A stretch of 35,079 nucleotides of DNA from a virus: IMG/VR virus record IMGVR_UViG_3300010148_000045, positions 1 to 35,079 of that record; one strand, given 5' to 3'. This document shows positions 8,578-15,658 of the stretch, piece by piece; the first letter of the stretch is position 1, and every line of letters begins with the position of its first letter. The notes beneath the pieces are model-generated. The model had not been told where the DNA came from. It did not search any database and was given only the letters and a program-made list of their open reading frames with translations. Made by a program: the position numbers and the translations under genes.

Positions 8578-9137
8578 TAGAACGGCAATTCGTCTTCTGT
8601 TACTGGTTTGGCAACTTCTCTATTTGATTTAAAGACGTTAACAGCAGTAGGTGTTATTCTTTCTTCTCCTGACTGGTCAGTCCACTTGTCGTGAACTACC
8701 TTTATAGTCACAGGATTGCCTGAAATATCAGACTCCATAACCATAGGTAATAAATATCTACCTTGGTCGTCTTTCTGCATTTCAAATCCACAAGCTTCTG
8801 CAAATATCATATATCCCTTGTTATTTCCTTGGTTGTCTTCAAGTTTAGGATATTTCTTTTTGTCAGGACTCTTAAATCTAAAGTACCCTTTAGACTTGAC
8901 TTCTCTACCTTTTAAATCAGGATATCTGTCATCGTCTAGTTTATAGGTAGCTTCAAAGATGTCGCTTAGATATTGATTTCTAACAACGATATCTTTTTTA
9001 ATTGTCAGTTTACTGACTATAGCTTCATATGAACCTTCTTCGATAGTAGCATACTTCTTTCCTGCCGTATCTTCTGAAGGATTATAATAAGCTACATTGT
9101 TATCTATGTCGTTTAATACATCGGTAACATCACTCAT
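8577..9137 (-). CDS. Probable single-stranded DNA-binding protein
   Basis: A 186-residue protein built mainly of predicted beta strands (residues about 28-160), consistent with an OB-type or DUF669-like ssDNA-binding fold. The last residues are TEDELPF, an acidic tail ending in hydrophobic-Pro-Phe like the DDDIPF tip of bacterial SSB, which recruits repair and replication proteins. It follows the annealing protein with a 4-base overlap and has a GGGAG site. SSB beside a Rad52-like annealing protein is a common phage pairing. I call it SSB-like on the tail and context; the core match is not proven. Confidence 0.7.
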   Translation of the reverse strand: MSDVTDVLNDIDNNVAYYNPSEDTAGKKYATIEEGSYEAIVSKLTIKKDIVVRNQYLSDIFEATYKLDDDRYPDLKGREVKSKGYFRFKSPDKKKYPKLEDNQGNNKGYMIFAEACGFEMQKDDQGRYLLPMVMESDISGNPVTIKVVHDKWTDQSGEERITPTAVNVFKSNREVAKPVTEDELPF

Positions 9138-9775
9138 TTTTCACTCCCAATTAATTTAGACATTACTTTATCGTAATTGTCTTGATTTATCATTCCAGAC
9201 TTAAGTGCTCTATGCACTTTGTCTGCTTCTTCTTTGTTGTCCATCTCTGCAATAACGTCCATAAGATTATTTACTTGGACATCTCCAAGACTCTTATCTA
9301 CATATTGCTTGCGATAAACATCGTCTGCTACATTACATAGTCTATTTACTGCAACCTTGAACGCATCTGAGTTAGCAGCTTTTAGGTCATTTCCTAAATC
9401 TACATACCCTGAGCCATTTCTAGATACTGCTATTCTATGTGCTGCAACTGAGTCAAAACTACGAGGAACACCTTCGTCCATAACTTTAAGACGTCCGTGA
9501 ACTACAATAGCTTTATCTCCAAGAGTTTCATATTTTATTACTTCCCAAGACCATATAGGATAATGTTGGTTTAGTCGCCAACGCATATATCCTTCATCTA
9601 CATAGTCAAAACCATTTCTACTTTTAACTACGTCGCTTGGAGTAGGTTCTTCTGAAACGTGTTGGTGCTTGCGTATCAATACATCATCTTGATTGTTAAG
9701 AATTGCTTGGTCGTGTAATACTTCCATAGCATCTCTACCGTCAGTATCTAATGCAGCTTCCAATACTTTACTCAT
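9134..9775 (-). CDS. Rad52-family single-strand annealing protein
   Basis: A 213-residue protein. Residues about 65-150 show the Rad52/Sak pattern: an aromatic W-W-x-E start, a V-G-L strand, a short hairpin, then GNDLKAANSDAFKVAVNRL, the conserved helix with the K-A--SDA-K motif. The C-terminal 50 residues are a separate acidic helical tail, as in many phage versions. These proteins form rings that anneal complementary strands in phage recombination. It lies between the Cas4-like nuclease and the SSB-like gene, which fits an exonuclease-annealase-SSB recombination set. A GGGAG site supports the start. Confidence 0.8.
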   Translation of the reverse strand: MSKVLEAALDTDGRDAMEVLHDQAILNNQDDVLIRKHQHVSEEPTPSDVVKSRNGFDYVDEGYMRWRLNQHYPIWSWEVIKYETLGDKAIVVHGRLKVMDEGVPRSFDSVAAHRIAVSRNGSGYVDLGNDLKAANSDAFKVAVNRLCNVADDVYRKQYVDKSLGDVQVNNLMDVIAEMDNKEEADKVHRALKSGMINQDNYDKVMSKLIGSEK

Positions 9776-10649
9776 TTATACTCCCATTGTTGTAAGGACA
9801 TAGACTTCTGACATCGCAATATGCTTGACATTTTCTACCGTCCCAGGTTTGCTCTTTATTACATTTTTGAGGTAAGTTTCCTGTTTCTAAAGCTTTTACA
9901 AGCTCATCTCTAGCAGAAAGAAACTTATTCTCTAGTACTTCATCGTCATATTTAGGTACTTCAATCAGGTAAATATGTTTGTCTAGTCCTCTTTCTCGAG
10001 CTACTGCTAGCCCGCCATCTCTTAACGTGACTTGTATATACATACTGTCAACGTCATATCCAGATTTATTGAGAAGATATCTATACCAATTTACCTGCCA
10101 GCCCCAATCTCCATAGTCTGCTAAACCTTCGTCGCGATACCATTGTTTAATCATTTTAGGAGAACCTTTTTTTCCCCATTTACCGCTCATCTTATATTTA
10201 GCACCAGACGGGTCTGGAATTAACTTATATGTCATCCCTAATAATTTAGCGCATTTGTAAGAGCCAGTGTTCTTATAGTCTAACAAGGTATTAGTCTCCT
10301 TGTCGTACAAGTCTGCTATACCAGTTATGTCAAACTCTTCTAGCTTTTCTTCTAACATATGTCTTTCGTCTTCGTGTTGTTCTAGTCGAGCGTGATGCAT
10401 TGTTCCTGCTAGAGAAAATGCTCTATCTTGAGGGTCTATATAATATTCTTTAGTCCTTTTAAGATAAGATTCGCACGCTCCATTTAACAACTCAGTCGTA
10501 GACGGCTTCCTATTAGGGTCTCTTTCTTTCGACATTTCAATTAAAGTAGGTAATGACATACCCATTTTAACAGTATCGACATTGCCCTTACTTATATCTT
10601 CAAATGATACTTTACTTCCATCGGGGTAAAGAAAACCAATTGCGGGCAT
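9768..10649 (-). CDS. Cas4/RecB-like exonuclease with Fe-S cysteines
   Basis: A 293-residue protein. The PD-(D/E)XK core has H85-H86 near the first helix, D113 in GIADLYD and D124-Y-K126 as the D-X-K. Cys59 together with Cys274, Cys278 and Cys284 matches the four-cysteine pattern that holds a 4Fe-4S cluster in Cas4 and AddB nucleases; Cys263 is extra. These enzymes resect DNA ends. Next to an annealing protein it is the likely exonuclease partner for recombination. No CRISPR array or other cas gene is present, so it is a phage recombination enzyme rather than part of adaptive immunity. The start has an AAGGAGA site inside the upstream gene. Confidence 0.82.
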   Translation of the reverse strand: MPAIGFLYPDGSKVSFEDISKGNVDTVKMGMSLPTLIEMSKERDPNRKPSTTELLNGACESYLKRTKEYYIDPQDRAFSLAGTMHHARLEQHEDERHMLEEKLEEFDITGIADLYDKETNTLLDYKNTGSYKCAKLLGMTYKLIPDPSGAKYKMSGKWGKKGSPKMIKQWYRDEGLADYGDWGWQVNWYRYLLNKSGYDVDSMYIQVTLRDGGLAVARERGLDKHIYLIEVPKYDDEVLENKFLSARDELVKALETGNLPQKCNKEQTWDGRKCQAYCDVRSLCPYNNGSINE

Positions 10650-10803
10650 TTTTTGTCTCCTTGTTATTTACATAATCTTTCATCAAACTATGTAGTTTAT
10701 CTTTAATTGACACACCTTCTTTTAACGTCTTGGACTTAAACTTTATCCAAAGTTTCTTGTCCACAACGAAAGAAGTTTGATATCTATCTTTTGTATTTAT
10801 CAT
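10612..10803 (-). CDS. Ribbon-helix-helix-like DNA-binding protein
   Basis: A 63-residue protein from the ATG at 10803. A longer frame back to a TTG at 10866 exists, but the stretch between contains a promoter and reads as poor protein. Residues about 8-40 (YQTSFVVDKKLWIKFKSK and the following helix) have the strand-helix-helix form of Arc/MetJ-type repressors. Such small proteins often control the operon that encodes them. No Shine-Dalgarno precedes the ATG; the promoter -10 box ends six bases before it, pointing to a leaderless mRNA. Confidence 0.6.
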   Translation of the reverse strand: MINTKDRYQTSFVVDKKLWIKFKSKTLKEGVSIKDKLHSLMKDYVNNKETKNARNWFSLPRWK

Positions 10804-10809
10804 ACACAG

Positions 10810-10839
10810 AATATAGTTAAATAGTTTTACTTGGGTCAA
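10810..10839 (-). promoter_or_regulatory. Promoter for ribbon-helix-helix/nuclease/annealase block
   Basis: Read on the minus strand: TTGACC (10839-10834), an 18-base spacer, TATATT (10815-10810), then six bases and the ATG. The geometry is nearly identical to the promoter at 7386-7415. It would start a transcript covering the recombination genes and could be autoregulated by the downstream ribbon-helix-helix protein. Confidence 0.6.
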
Positions 10840-10855
10840 ATAAAACTTTAAAACT

Positions 10856-11089
10856 TTATAAGTCAAGTTTCATAAGTTCTTTATCGACTGAGTCTTTATC
10901 ATCTTGAGGTATATAATCAAAATAATTACATAATATATTATATCCCTTTTGATATCTTTTATACTGATTAAAGTTTTTATCTACATTTGCTACTGCTTCT
11001 GCGTAGTCTTCTTCTAATTTCTCTAAATAAAGAAGTAGTGCGTCTAACTCTTTATCTACTCTTTTAAATTGCTCATATCCTTTACTCAT
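10856..11089 (-). CDS. Small coiled-coil-like unknown protein
   Basis: A 77-residue helical protein. I choose the ATG at 11089 over one at 11101 because a GGAG site lies between them, six bases before the second ATG. Residues about 8-45 carry spaced leucines and many charged residues, consistent with a coiled coil. The remainder is acidic. No family is recognised. It overlaps the upstream gene by eight bases. Confidence 0.6.
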   Translation of the reverse strand: MSKGYEQFKRVDKELDALLLYLEKLEEDYAEAVANVDKNFNQYKRYQKGYNILCNYFDYIPQDDKDSVDKELMKLDL

Positions 11090-11285
11090 TATTTTCTCCA
11101 TTTATAGGTTCACTATGTTCGTCTAATTCGTGATTTTCGCCATTATTATAATCAACGATTTCACTATGCCAACCTGCGCCTTTTATGTATACAGTTTCAA
11201 TTCTATATCCTAGACTATGTAACATAGACGTAGATTTAAGTATGTCTCTTTGTAATCTTATTGCTTTTTTTGCTCTTTTATCCAT
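11082..11285 (-). CDS. Small unknown protein
   Basis: A 67-residue protein with a strong GGGAGG site four bases before its ATG. The N-terminus is a basic helix. The middle (YRIETVYIKGAGWHSEI) looks like a beta hairpin, and the C-terminal 20 residues are acidic and polar. No family is recognised. It overlaps genes on both sides and is probably coupled to them. Confidence 0.6.
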   Translation of the reverse strand: MDKRAKKAIRLQRDILKSTSMLHSLGYRIETVYIKGAGWHSEIVDYNNGENHELDEHSEPINGENNE

Positions 11286-11440
11286 TTGCCCTCCCTAAGC
11301 ACAAAATGTCCTAGACTATTATTAACTCTTTCTAAGTCTTGGATTAGTCTGTTCATCTTTTCATTGAATATAATATTATTTTTATTCAAATGACCTTCGT
11401 GTTTTATAGACCAAGTTTTGTCTATTATTTCATTACTCAT
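11258..11440 (-). CDS. Small helical unknown protein
   Basis: A 60-residue protein whose ATG follows a GGAGGAAG site. It is mainly helical (residues about 20-45) with a basic end. Its start overlaps the upstream stop as ATGA. No motif or family is recognised. The dense packing of such small genes is typical of phage early regions. Confidence 0.6.
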   Translation of the reverse strand: MSNEIIDKTWSIKHEGHLNKNNIIFNEKMNRLIQDLERVNNSLGHFVLREGKWIKEQKKQ

Positions 11441-11757
11441 TCTTCCTCCAGTTCAAAGTCTGACCAATCAAGACACTCGCTACATATAGCGATACCAATA
11501 TCTCCATCTTCTACTAGTTCTGTAATGGCTTTTCCACCACAACATATAGAGGACCAAACCATATCGTCTTTGTCTATCATTTCTACAATACCTTCTTCGT
11601 GTTCAATCATCTTTCCCTCACATTGTTCACATTCTTTAACATTAATACTTGGCTCGTCGCCTTCGTGTCTATTGCCACACTTACAAACAACTGTTGGTTC
11701 CCATAGACCTTTAGACGACTCGCCCTTTTCAACTGATATAAATCCAAGATAACTCAT
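11437..11757 (-). CDS. Zinc-binding small protein
   Basis: A 106-residue acidic protein with cysteine pairs CKC, CEQC, CC and CSEC spread over residues about 25-95, enough for one or two zinc sites. The last residues are strongly acidic. It couples to its neighbours by ATGA overlaps at both ends. Function is unknown; acidic zinc proteins in phage early units can bind host transcription or replication proteins, but nothing here proves that. Confidence 0.65.
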   Translation of the reverse strand: MSYLGFISVEKGESSKGLWEPTVVCKCGNRHEGDEPSINVKECEQCEGKMIEHEEGIVEMIDKDDMVWSSICCGGKAITELVEDGDIGIAICSECLDWSDFELEEE

Positions 11758-11966
11758 CTTTGGTCATTCATATAATCTCTTTGCTTATCATTCCAAGCGT
11801 CATAACGCATATCATTGTCGTTCTCAAACTCTTTGATAGCATTAGCAAACTCGTTGTAAGCAAAGTCTACATCCCATACATCTAGCTCAGTCTCTTCATC
11901 GTGAGCGACTGGAATATATATTTTGATGAAAGCAGGGTCGCTTTTCTTACTTATAGTATCGTTCAT
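11754..11966 (-). CDS. Small acidic unknown protein, first gene of replication unit
   Basis: A 70-residue acidic protein. I use the ATG at 11966 rather than the one at 11978, because a GGGA site sits between them at a proper distance. The segment IKIYIPVAHDEETELDVWDVD looks like two strands, followed by a polar helix. It is the first gene after the promoter and structured leader at 11986-12102, so it is expected to be expressed early. Function is unknown. Confidence 0.6.
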   Translation of the reverse strand: MNDTISKKSDPAFIKIYIPVAHDEETELDVWDVDFAYNEFANAIKEFENDNDMRYDAWNDKQRDYMNDQR

Positions 11967-11985
11967 TTTATTTCCCATTGTTGTA

Positions 11986-12045
11986 TTGCAGGTAGCGTCG
12001 CCAGACCAAAGGTTGTATTTGCATAACCTCTTTGACTACCTGCAA
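11986..12045 (-). ncRNA. Structured 5' leader RNA of replication unit
   Basis: A perfect 10-base-pair stem (TTGCAGGTAG at 11986-11995 with CTACCTGCAA at 12036-12045) encloses an inner stem-loop (12007-12014 with 12025-12034; eight pairs and a two-base bulge). It lies between the promoter at 12074-12102 and the first gene; its 3' side ends about ten bases before the ribosome site. A role in translation or termination control, or mRNA stability, is inferred. I do not recognise a known riboswitch class. Confidence 0.5.
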
Positions 12046-12073
12046 GTTTAATATAATCTTCATAATTTTTTCT

Positions 12074-12102
12074 AATCTATTAATAATTTTACTCAAAGTC
12101 AA
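12074..12102 (-). promoter_or_regulatory. Promoter of leftward replication unit
   Basis: Read on the minus strand: TTGACT (12102-12097), a 17-base spacer, TAGATT (12079-12074). It lies just after the terminator that closes the amidoligase unit and about 100 bases before the first gene of the replication unit. The expected start near 12067 gives a leader containing the stem structure at 11986-12045. Confidence 0.65.
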
Positions 12103-12159
12103 GTACTTTATCGTCGCTGTGTTCGAGCTGTCCTCGAGCGTTTAACATTAGTTTTTTTT

Positions 12160-12208
12160 AAAAAATCAAAAAAAACAAGCGACACCTGACTTAAAATTGT
12201 CAGGTGTC
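12160..12208 (-). terminator. Rho-independent terminator after amidoligase
   Basis: On the minus strand a perfect 10-base-pair stem (12208-12199 with 12190-12181) and an 8-base loop are followed five bases later by eight Ts, then GA and six more Ts. It lies 14 bases after the amidoligase stop codon and should separate that unit from the replication unit promoter. Confidence 0.9.
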
Positions 12209-12221
12209 CTTGCATTGTCGT

Positions 12222-13961
12222 TTATATAGTATATTGACTAATCATATCATAATCGACATCTCTGTAATAAGAGACTTCTGTATCTATGACAAGTGGAAAT
12301 GTCTGTTTAAATATATCCTTATACTCAAACATCATAGTTTTGTCATTGTACTCTATAACGGAAGTTATGTTATGAAAGACATCATCATAGAATTGTCTTG
12401 CAGTGTCAGGCAACATAGCATTCTGTAATTGACTTTTTCTCTTCATAAAGTAATCCCTAGTTTCAGTCGGTATATCAAATACCTCAAAGATATTATCAAC
12501 TGACATTACTGATTCATTATGTCTCCTTCTGATATAATCAACCATAGGTTTCATATGATATGAACTATCTTTTTTGTCTAATCCAATGTATCGTCTTAGC
12601 ATCTCGGAATCTCGTCTGTACATATTTATGTCGCTAGACATTCCAATATGCCTATCATGAACTCCATCAAACCCAACATAAACATCACTATATTTGTCTA
12701 AGATTCTGCCACACTTTGAGACAATACGAGGTGGCACGACTAATGACTTGTACAATGTCGTATCTCCAAATTGATAAGGCATACCATTGTAGGCAATTTC
12801 ATTTGCAATGTCATGGCACTTGTCAATGACTTTTGTCCAAAAGATTGACCAATGCTTTATCTTGTCAGTTTGTAATGTTCCTGAATGATACCTAATCTCA
12901 ACACCTTGATTTGACTGAAAATGACAATGCCAATTCAAACCATGATATCGTTTATCATTGTATTTTTCGTGGGTATAACCTCCGTTGTCATAGTAGAAAT
13001 CTACAAAAGATTCTCTATCTGTGATATATTGGAAGTCATTGACACTTTGACTAACTGGACGACTCCACCTTTGATGACCACTACCATAGAATCTCGACTT
13101 TGGAAGCCAAGTATATATATGAGGCTCTATCATTTTTGTAAAAAATGTCAATACAGAAGCGTGTAGCCAATCGTAATCTTGGACATCTACATGCAAATGT
13201 AAACCTGTTTTGACACTTGCATAAGCTCCCCAATTATCTTGTAATGTCTGACATATTGTATTGACATCTTTTACCAATATGTCTCCTCGTCTTGGATTCA
13301 TCACTACTTCGCCTCCGTGTGGGTGCCTATGATTTGTCGTACTAGTATCACTTGTCATACGAAGTCGTCCTAGTGAATGCCACTCTTCAATGTCTGCATT
13401 TCTGCTTTTGCCAACTTGCACTCGCAAGTCGTCTTGTACTTCCGAGAAGGATTCATCTTGATAGAAGTTAGTTTCAATCTCGACGCCAATATTTCTTTTT
13501 GACTCAATCAAATAGAAAGTATCTTTATCGTACATGTCATTACTAGGATTGACAAAAGAACTTCTAGTTTCGACATACTCCTTGGACATAACTTCCCATT
13601 CAGGTGTCGCATAGCTTTGTTCATCGTAGCAAGATTCACAGACATAACCTTCTGTTCTTTCACTCCAATGAGTATCGTCTTGGTGAAGAGTATCGCCGCA
13701 ACTCTCACAATCGGTGAAGTTCTCGTGATAACAATCAGTACAATAAGAGTCGCCATGTCCATACTCGGCGTCATCTACATGAATCGTCTCCTCACAATCA
13801 TAACATTCTGTATAATTGACACTACAATTATCGCAGACAGGCGAATCATCAGTATTTGTATAACAAAAACTTGACGATGTTGATTCTTGTTCGCCACAAT
13901 CTGCACATTGGCAAAGTGATTCATTTATCTCTTGTACTACTTCTTGTCTGATTTCAGGCAT
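12222..13961 (-). CDS. Zinc-finger amidoligase (glutamine-synthetase-like COOH-NH2 ligase)
   Basis: A 579-residue protein. Residues 17-111 hold a zinc-ribbon array (Cys pairs at 17/19/22, 43/46, 53/56, 74/77, 85/88, 108/111). The amidoligase domain follows: GVEIE at 159-163, HGGEVVMNP at 215-223, ASVKTGLHLHVDV at 248-260, and GVEIRYHSGTLQTDKIKHW at 353-371. These match the Amidoligase_2 family of glutamine-synthetase-fold, ATP-dependent enzymes that join a carboxyl group to an amine. The last 150 residues are a helical, family-variable region. Its start overlaps the amidotransferase gene by eight bases, so ammonia from glutamine is the probable nitrogen source, or the two act on one substrate in sequence. 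The target (protein side chain, peptide, cell wall or other) is unknown. Confidence 0.85.
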   Translation of the reverse strand: MPEIRQEVVQEINESLCQCADCGEQESTSSSFCYTNTDDSPVCDNCSVNYTECYDCEETIHVDDAEYGHGDSYCTDCYHENFTDCESCGDTLHQDDTHWSERTEGYVCESCYDEQSYATPEWEVMSKEYVETRSSFVNPSNDMYDKDTFYLIESKRNIGVEIETNFYQDESFSEVQDDLRVQVGKSRNADIEEWHSLGRLRMTSDTSTTNHRHPHGGEVVMNPRRGDILVKDVNTICQTLQDNWGAYASVKTGLHLHVDVQDYDWLHASVLTFFTKMIEPHIYTWLPKSRFYGSGHQRWSRPVSQSVNDFQYITDRESFVDFYYDNGGYTHEKYNDKRYHGLNWHCHFQSNQGVEIRYHSGTLQTDKIKHWSIFWTKVIDKCHDIANEIAYNGMPYQFGDTTLYKSLVVPPRIVSKCGRILDKYSDVYVGFDGVHDRHIGMSSDINMYRRDSEMLRRYIGLDKKDSSYHMKPMVDYIRRRHNESVMSVDNIFEVFDIPTETRDYFMKRKSQLQNAMLPDTARQFYDDVFHNITSVIEYNDKTMMFEYKDIFKQTFPLVIDTEVSYYRDVDYDMISQYTI

Positions 13962-15009
13962 TGTCTATCTCGCTTTCTTCTCTTATCCAAGTATCGTCTC
14001 CCCACATTCGGTCGAACATAGTTTCTTCAGACGATATCTCTCCAGTGTCAGGATTGACATGAAACCAGCTATCGTCCTCCGGCTCATAAAACCAAGAGTT
14101 CGGATGAGTTTTTGTCATTTGTGCCAATTCAATAGACTCTTGGCTTTTCCATTCATTATGCCAATCGTCATTATCGTCTTCAAAGTCTATCTTTGTTTGA
14201 TTTGACAAAGTAGACCAAGCATAATTGACAGATGTCGTTGTTGGATAATTGTTAAGTTTCCATTGGTAGACTCTTGACTTATAGTCAAACAAAGATTTTT
14301 CTACATTCATTTTAATGTCGTCAAACTTCGATACATCAAAACTATATAGTGTGTTCTTATTTAAACTATAGACATCTACATTTTTAATACCTGAATCAAA
14401 TAAAGCGTCTTCTATAAAAGCAGACTCACTAGCATAAAACATTGTCTTATACTCCGAAACATAAGCTATATATAAAGGACGATTTGTTTCTCTACACAAA
14501 TGCAATACCATTGGGTTTTTCTTTACAAACGACAATGCAAAGTCGCTATCAAAATCTTTGACTGCTTCTTGTATATTGTCTTTGTCATTTATTGCTTTGA
14601 AGATAAGTTGGCTGTCTACCGGACATTGTTTGTCTAGTTTGCCTTGCATTTCTTCAATATTGTAAACGCAACCATTATGGGCGCCGACGACATCGCCGAC
14701 TCTAAATGGGTGTGCGTTTGATTTGACTATTGCTCCTTCTGTCGCAAATCGTGTATGTCCGAGAAGAATATAACTTTCGTCTTTCAATGACTTGACTGAC
14801 TGATTATACTCTTTCGTGTCTACGAATTTGCTAGACGGCAATAGTGATTTATATATCCTAGTGTTAGCACCGACTCTTGCAATACCTGACGAATGAGCGC
14901 CTCGGCTCTCGCTATCTATTGCAATATCACGCAATACCTTTTTGACAACTTTTAATTGTCGGCTAGTATAGGGCGTCGGCGACTTAGCTATTCCATAAAT
15001 ACCACACAT
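13954..15009 (-). CDS. Class II glutamine amidotransferase
   Basis: A 351-residue protein beginning MCGIYGI, with Cys2 as the N-terminal nucleophile once Met is removed. Further hallmarks are SRGAHSSG near 35-42, GHTRFAT at 84-90, AHPF near 99-102, HNGCVYN at 111-117 and the substrate-binding VDS at 131-133. This is the Ntn-hydrolase glutaminase fold of PurF and AsnB without their synthetase domains. It would release ammonia from glutamine. The C-terminal 120 residues are acidic and tryptophan-rich and may bind the amidoligase. It overlaps the amidoligase gene by eight bases. AGGAG eight bases before the ATG is its ribosome site, and a structured RNA lies just upstream. Confidence 0.9.
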   Translation of the reverse strand: MCGIYGIAKSPTPYTSRQLKVVKKVLRDIAIDSESRGAHSSGIARVGANTRIYKSLLPSSKFVDTKEYNQSVKSLKDESYILLGHTRFATEGAIVKSNAHPFRVGDVVGAHNGCVYNIEEMQGKLDKQCPVDSQLIFKAINDKDNIQEAVKDFDSDFALSFVKKNPMVLHLCRETNRPLYIAYVSEYKTMFYASESAFIEDALFDSGIKNVDVYSLNKNTLYSFDVSKFDDIKMNVEKSLFDYKSRVYQWKLNNYPTTTSVNYAWSTLSNQTKIDFEDDNDDWHNEWKSQESIELAQMTKTHPNSWFYEPEDDSWFHVNPDTGEISSEETMFDRMWGDDTWIREESEIDNA

Positions 15010-15038
15010 AGTCTAATCTCCTATTTTCGTTAATATAC

Positions 15039-15053
15039 CCTGTCTTGTACAGG
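15039..15053 (-). other. Small hairpin in amidotransferase leader
   Basis: CCTGT and ACAGG form a 5-base-pair stem with a 5-base loop between the three-way-junction element and the AGGAG site. There is no T-run, so it is not a terminator. It may act as a spacer or switch helix of the upstream RNA. Confidence 0.35.
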
Positions 15054-15063
15054 CTAATTCTTT

Positions 15064-15144
15064 GCGACGAATAACAACCGGTGCCGAAAGGAGTAGCACC
15101 CAGACATATCGACAATTTTGTCTGTATTGACTATTACTCGTCGC
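15064..15144 (-). ncRNA. Three-way-junction leader RNA before amidotransferase gene
   Basis: On the minus strand P1 pairs 15144-15134 with 15074-15064 (11 pairs, one G-U). P2 pairs CAGACA with TGTCTG (15124-15119 with 15106-15101). P3 pairs GGTGCT with GGCACC (15100-15095 with 15085-15080, one G-U), directly abutting P2. The same DNA read on the plus strand gives A-C mismatches where the minus strand has G-U, so the fold favours the amidotransferase mRNA. The P3 loop contains CTCCT, complementary to the AGGAG at 15023-15019. The shape resembles a riboswitch or translational control element; no ligand or known class is recognised. Confidence 0.55.
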
Positions 15145-15149
15145 TAACA

Positions 15150-15482
15150 TTATCTACAACCTACCATTCTGACATATTTCATTGTTCTGTCTGAACGATT
15201 ATGACTTGGTTGATATAAACCACAAAAGACATTTACTTCGTGTCCATTGAAATTGTCATATCGGCGTCTCATAAACCATTTATTAGTATTGGTTTTAATG
15301 TTCTTTCTAATTCTTTTTGTCATTTTAATAGTTTTTAGTCTACTATCTGTAAATCTCTTTCTGTACGCCTCCACTAGTTCGTTATGTCTTTCGACACCTT
15401 TACCATTTAGTCGTCCTAGCTTGTATAGTTTCCTATAACATCTTATAACGAATTTGGCGTTTTCTTGTTCTTGATTAATCAT
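15150..15482 (-). CDS. Small basic unknown protein
   Basis: A 110-residue, very basic protein rich in Arg, Lys and Tyr. The N-terminal 50 residues are helical; residues about 50-75 form a lysine/arginine-rich patch suited to nucleic acid binding. No family is recognised. Its ATG overlaps the TGA of the 56-residue ORF upstream, so the two are coupled. It ends five bases before the structured RNA of the amidotransferase leader and may share that transcript. Confidence 0.65.
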   Translation of the reverse strand: MINQEQENAKFVIRCYRKLYKLGRLNGKGVERHNELVEAYRKRFTDSRLKTIKMTKRIRKNIKTNTNKWFMRRRYDNFNGHEVNVFCGLYQPSHNRSDRTMKYVRMVGCR

Positions 15483-15649
15483 TTAATAATTACCTTTCTA
15501 TACTTTTTGACTAATTTGTCTAGCTCGTCTATTTCTTCTTGTGTAGGACATACACTACAACCACACATATATAAATCAACGACGCTATCGAGTCCAGCAT
15601 TCTTGTTTATAATATAACCTATAATAAATCTTTTGTCGTATTTTTTCAT
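15479..15649 (-). CDS. Small CGCxxC protein
   Basis: A 56-residue protein. Its TGA overlaps the next ATG (ATGA), supporting translation as a coupled pair. The middle carries CGCSVC, three cysteines in six residues that could bind metal, followed by an acidic-basic helix. The start has only a weak ribosome site and lies ten bases after the upstream gene, so re-initiation is likely. No family is recognised. Confidence 0.55.
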   Translation of the reverse strand: MKKYDKRFIIGYIINKNAGLDSVVDLYMCGCSVCPTQEEIDELDKLVKKYRKVIIK

Positions 15650-15658
15650 CTGTCGCTA

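Noticed and set aside
9768-10649. CRISPR-associated Cas4
   Set aside because: No repeat-spacer array and no other cas gene in the window; neighbours are recombination genes.
10804-10866. N-terminal extension of the ribbon-helix-helix protein from a TTG at 10866
   Set aside because: The stretch contains a consensus-like promoter, lacks a ribosome site and adds a hydrophobic segment foreign to the family; ATG at 10803 preferred.
11390-11752. Plus-strand 120-residue ORF
   Set aside because: Antisense to the acidic zinc-binding gene at 11437; Ser/Pro/His-rich shadow with no ribosome site.
15064-15144. Known glutamine riboswitch (glnA or downstream-peptide type)
   Set aside because: The location before a glutaminase gene is tempting, but I could not match the conserved core sequences I remember for these classes; kept only as an unknown structured RNA.
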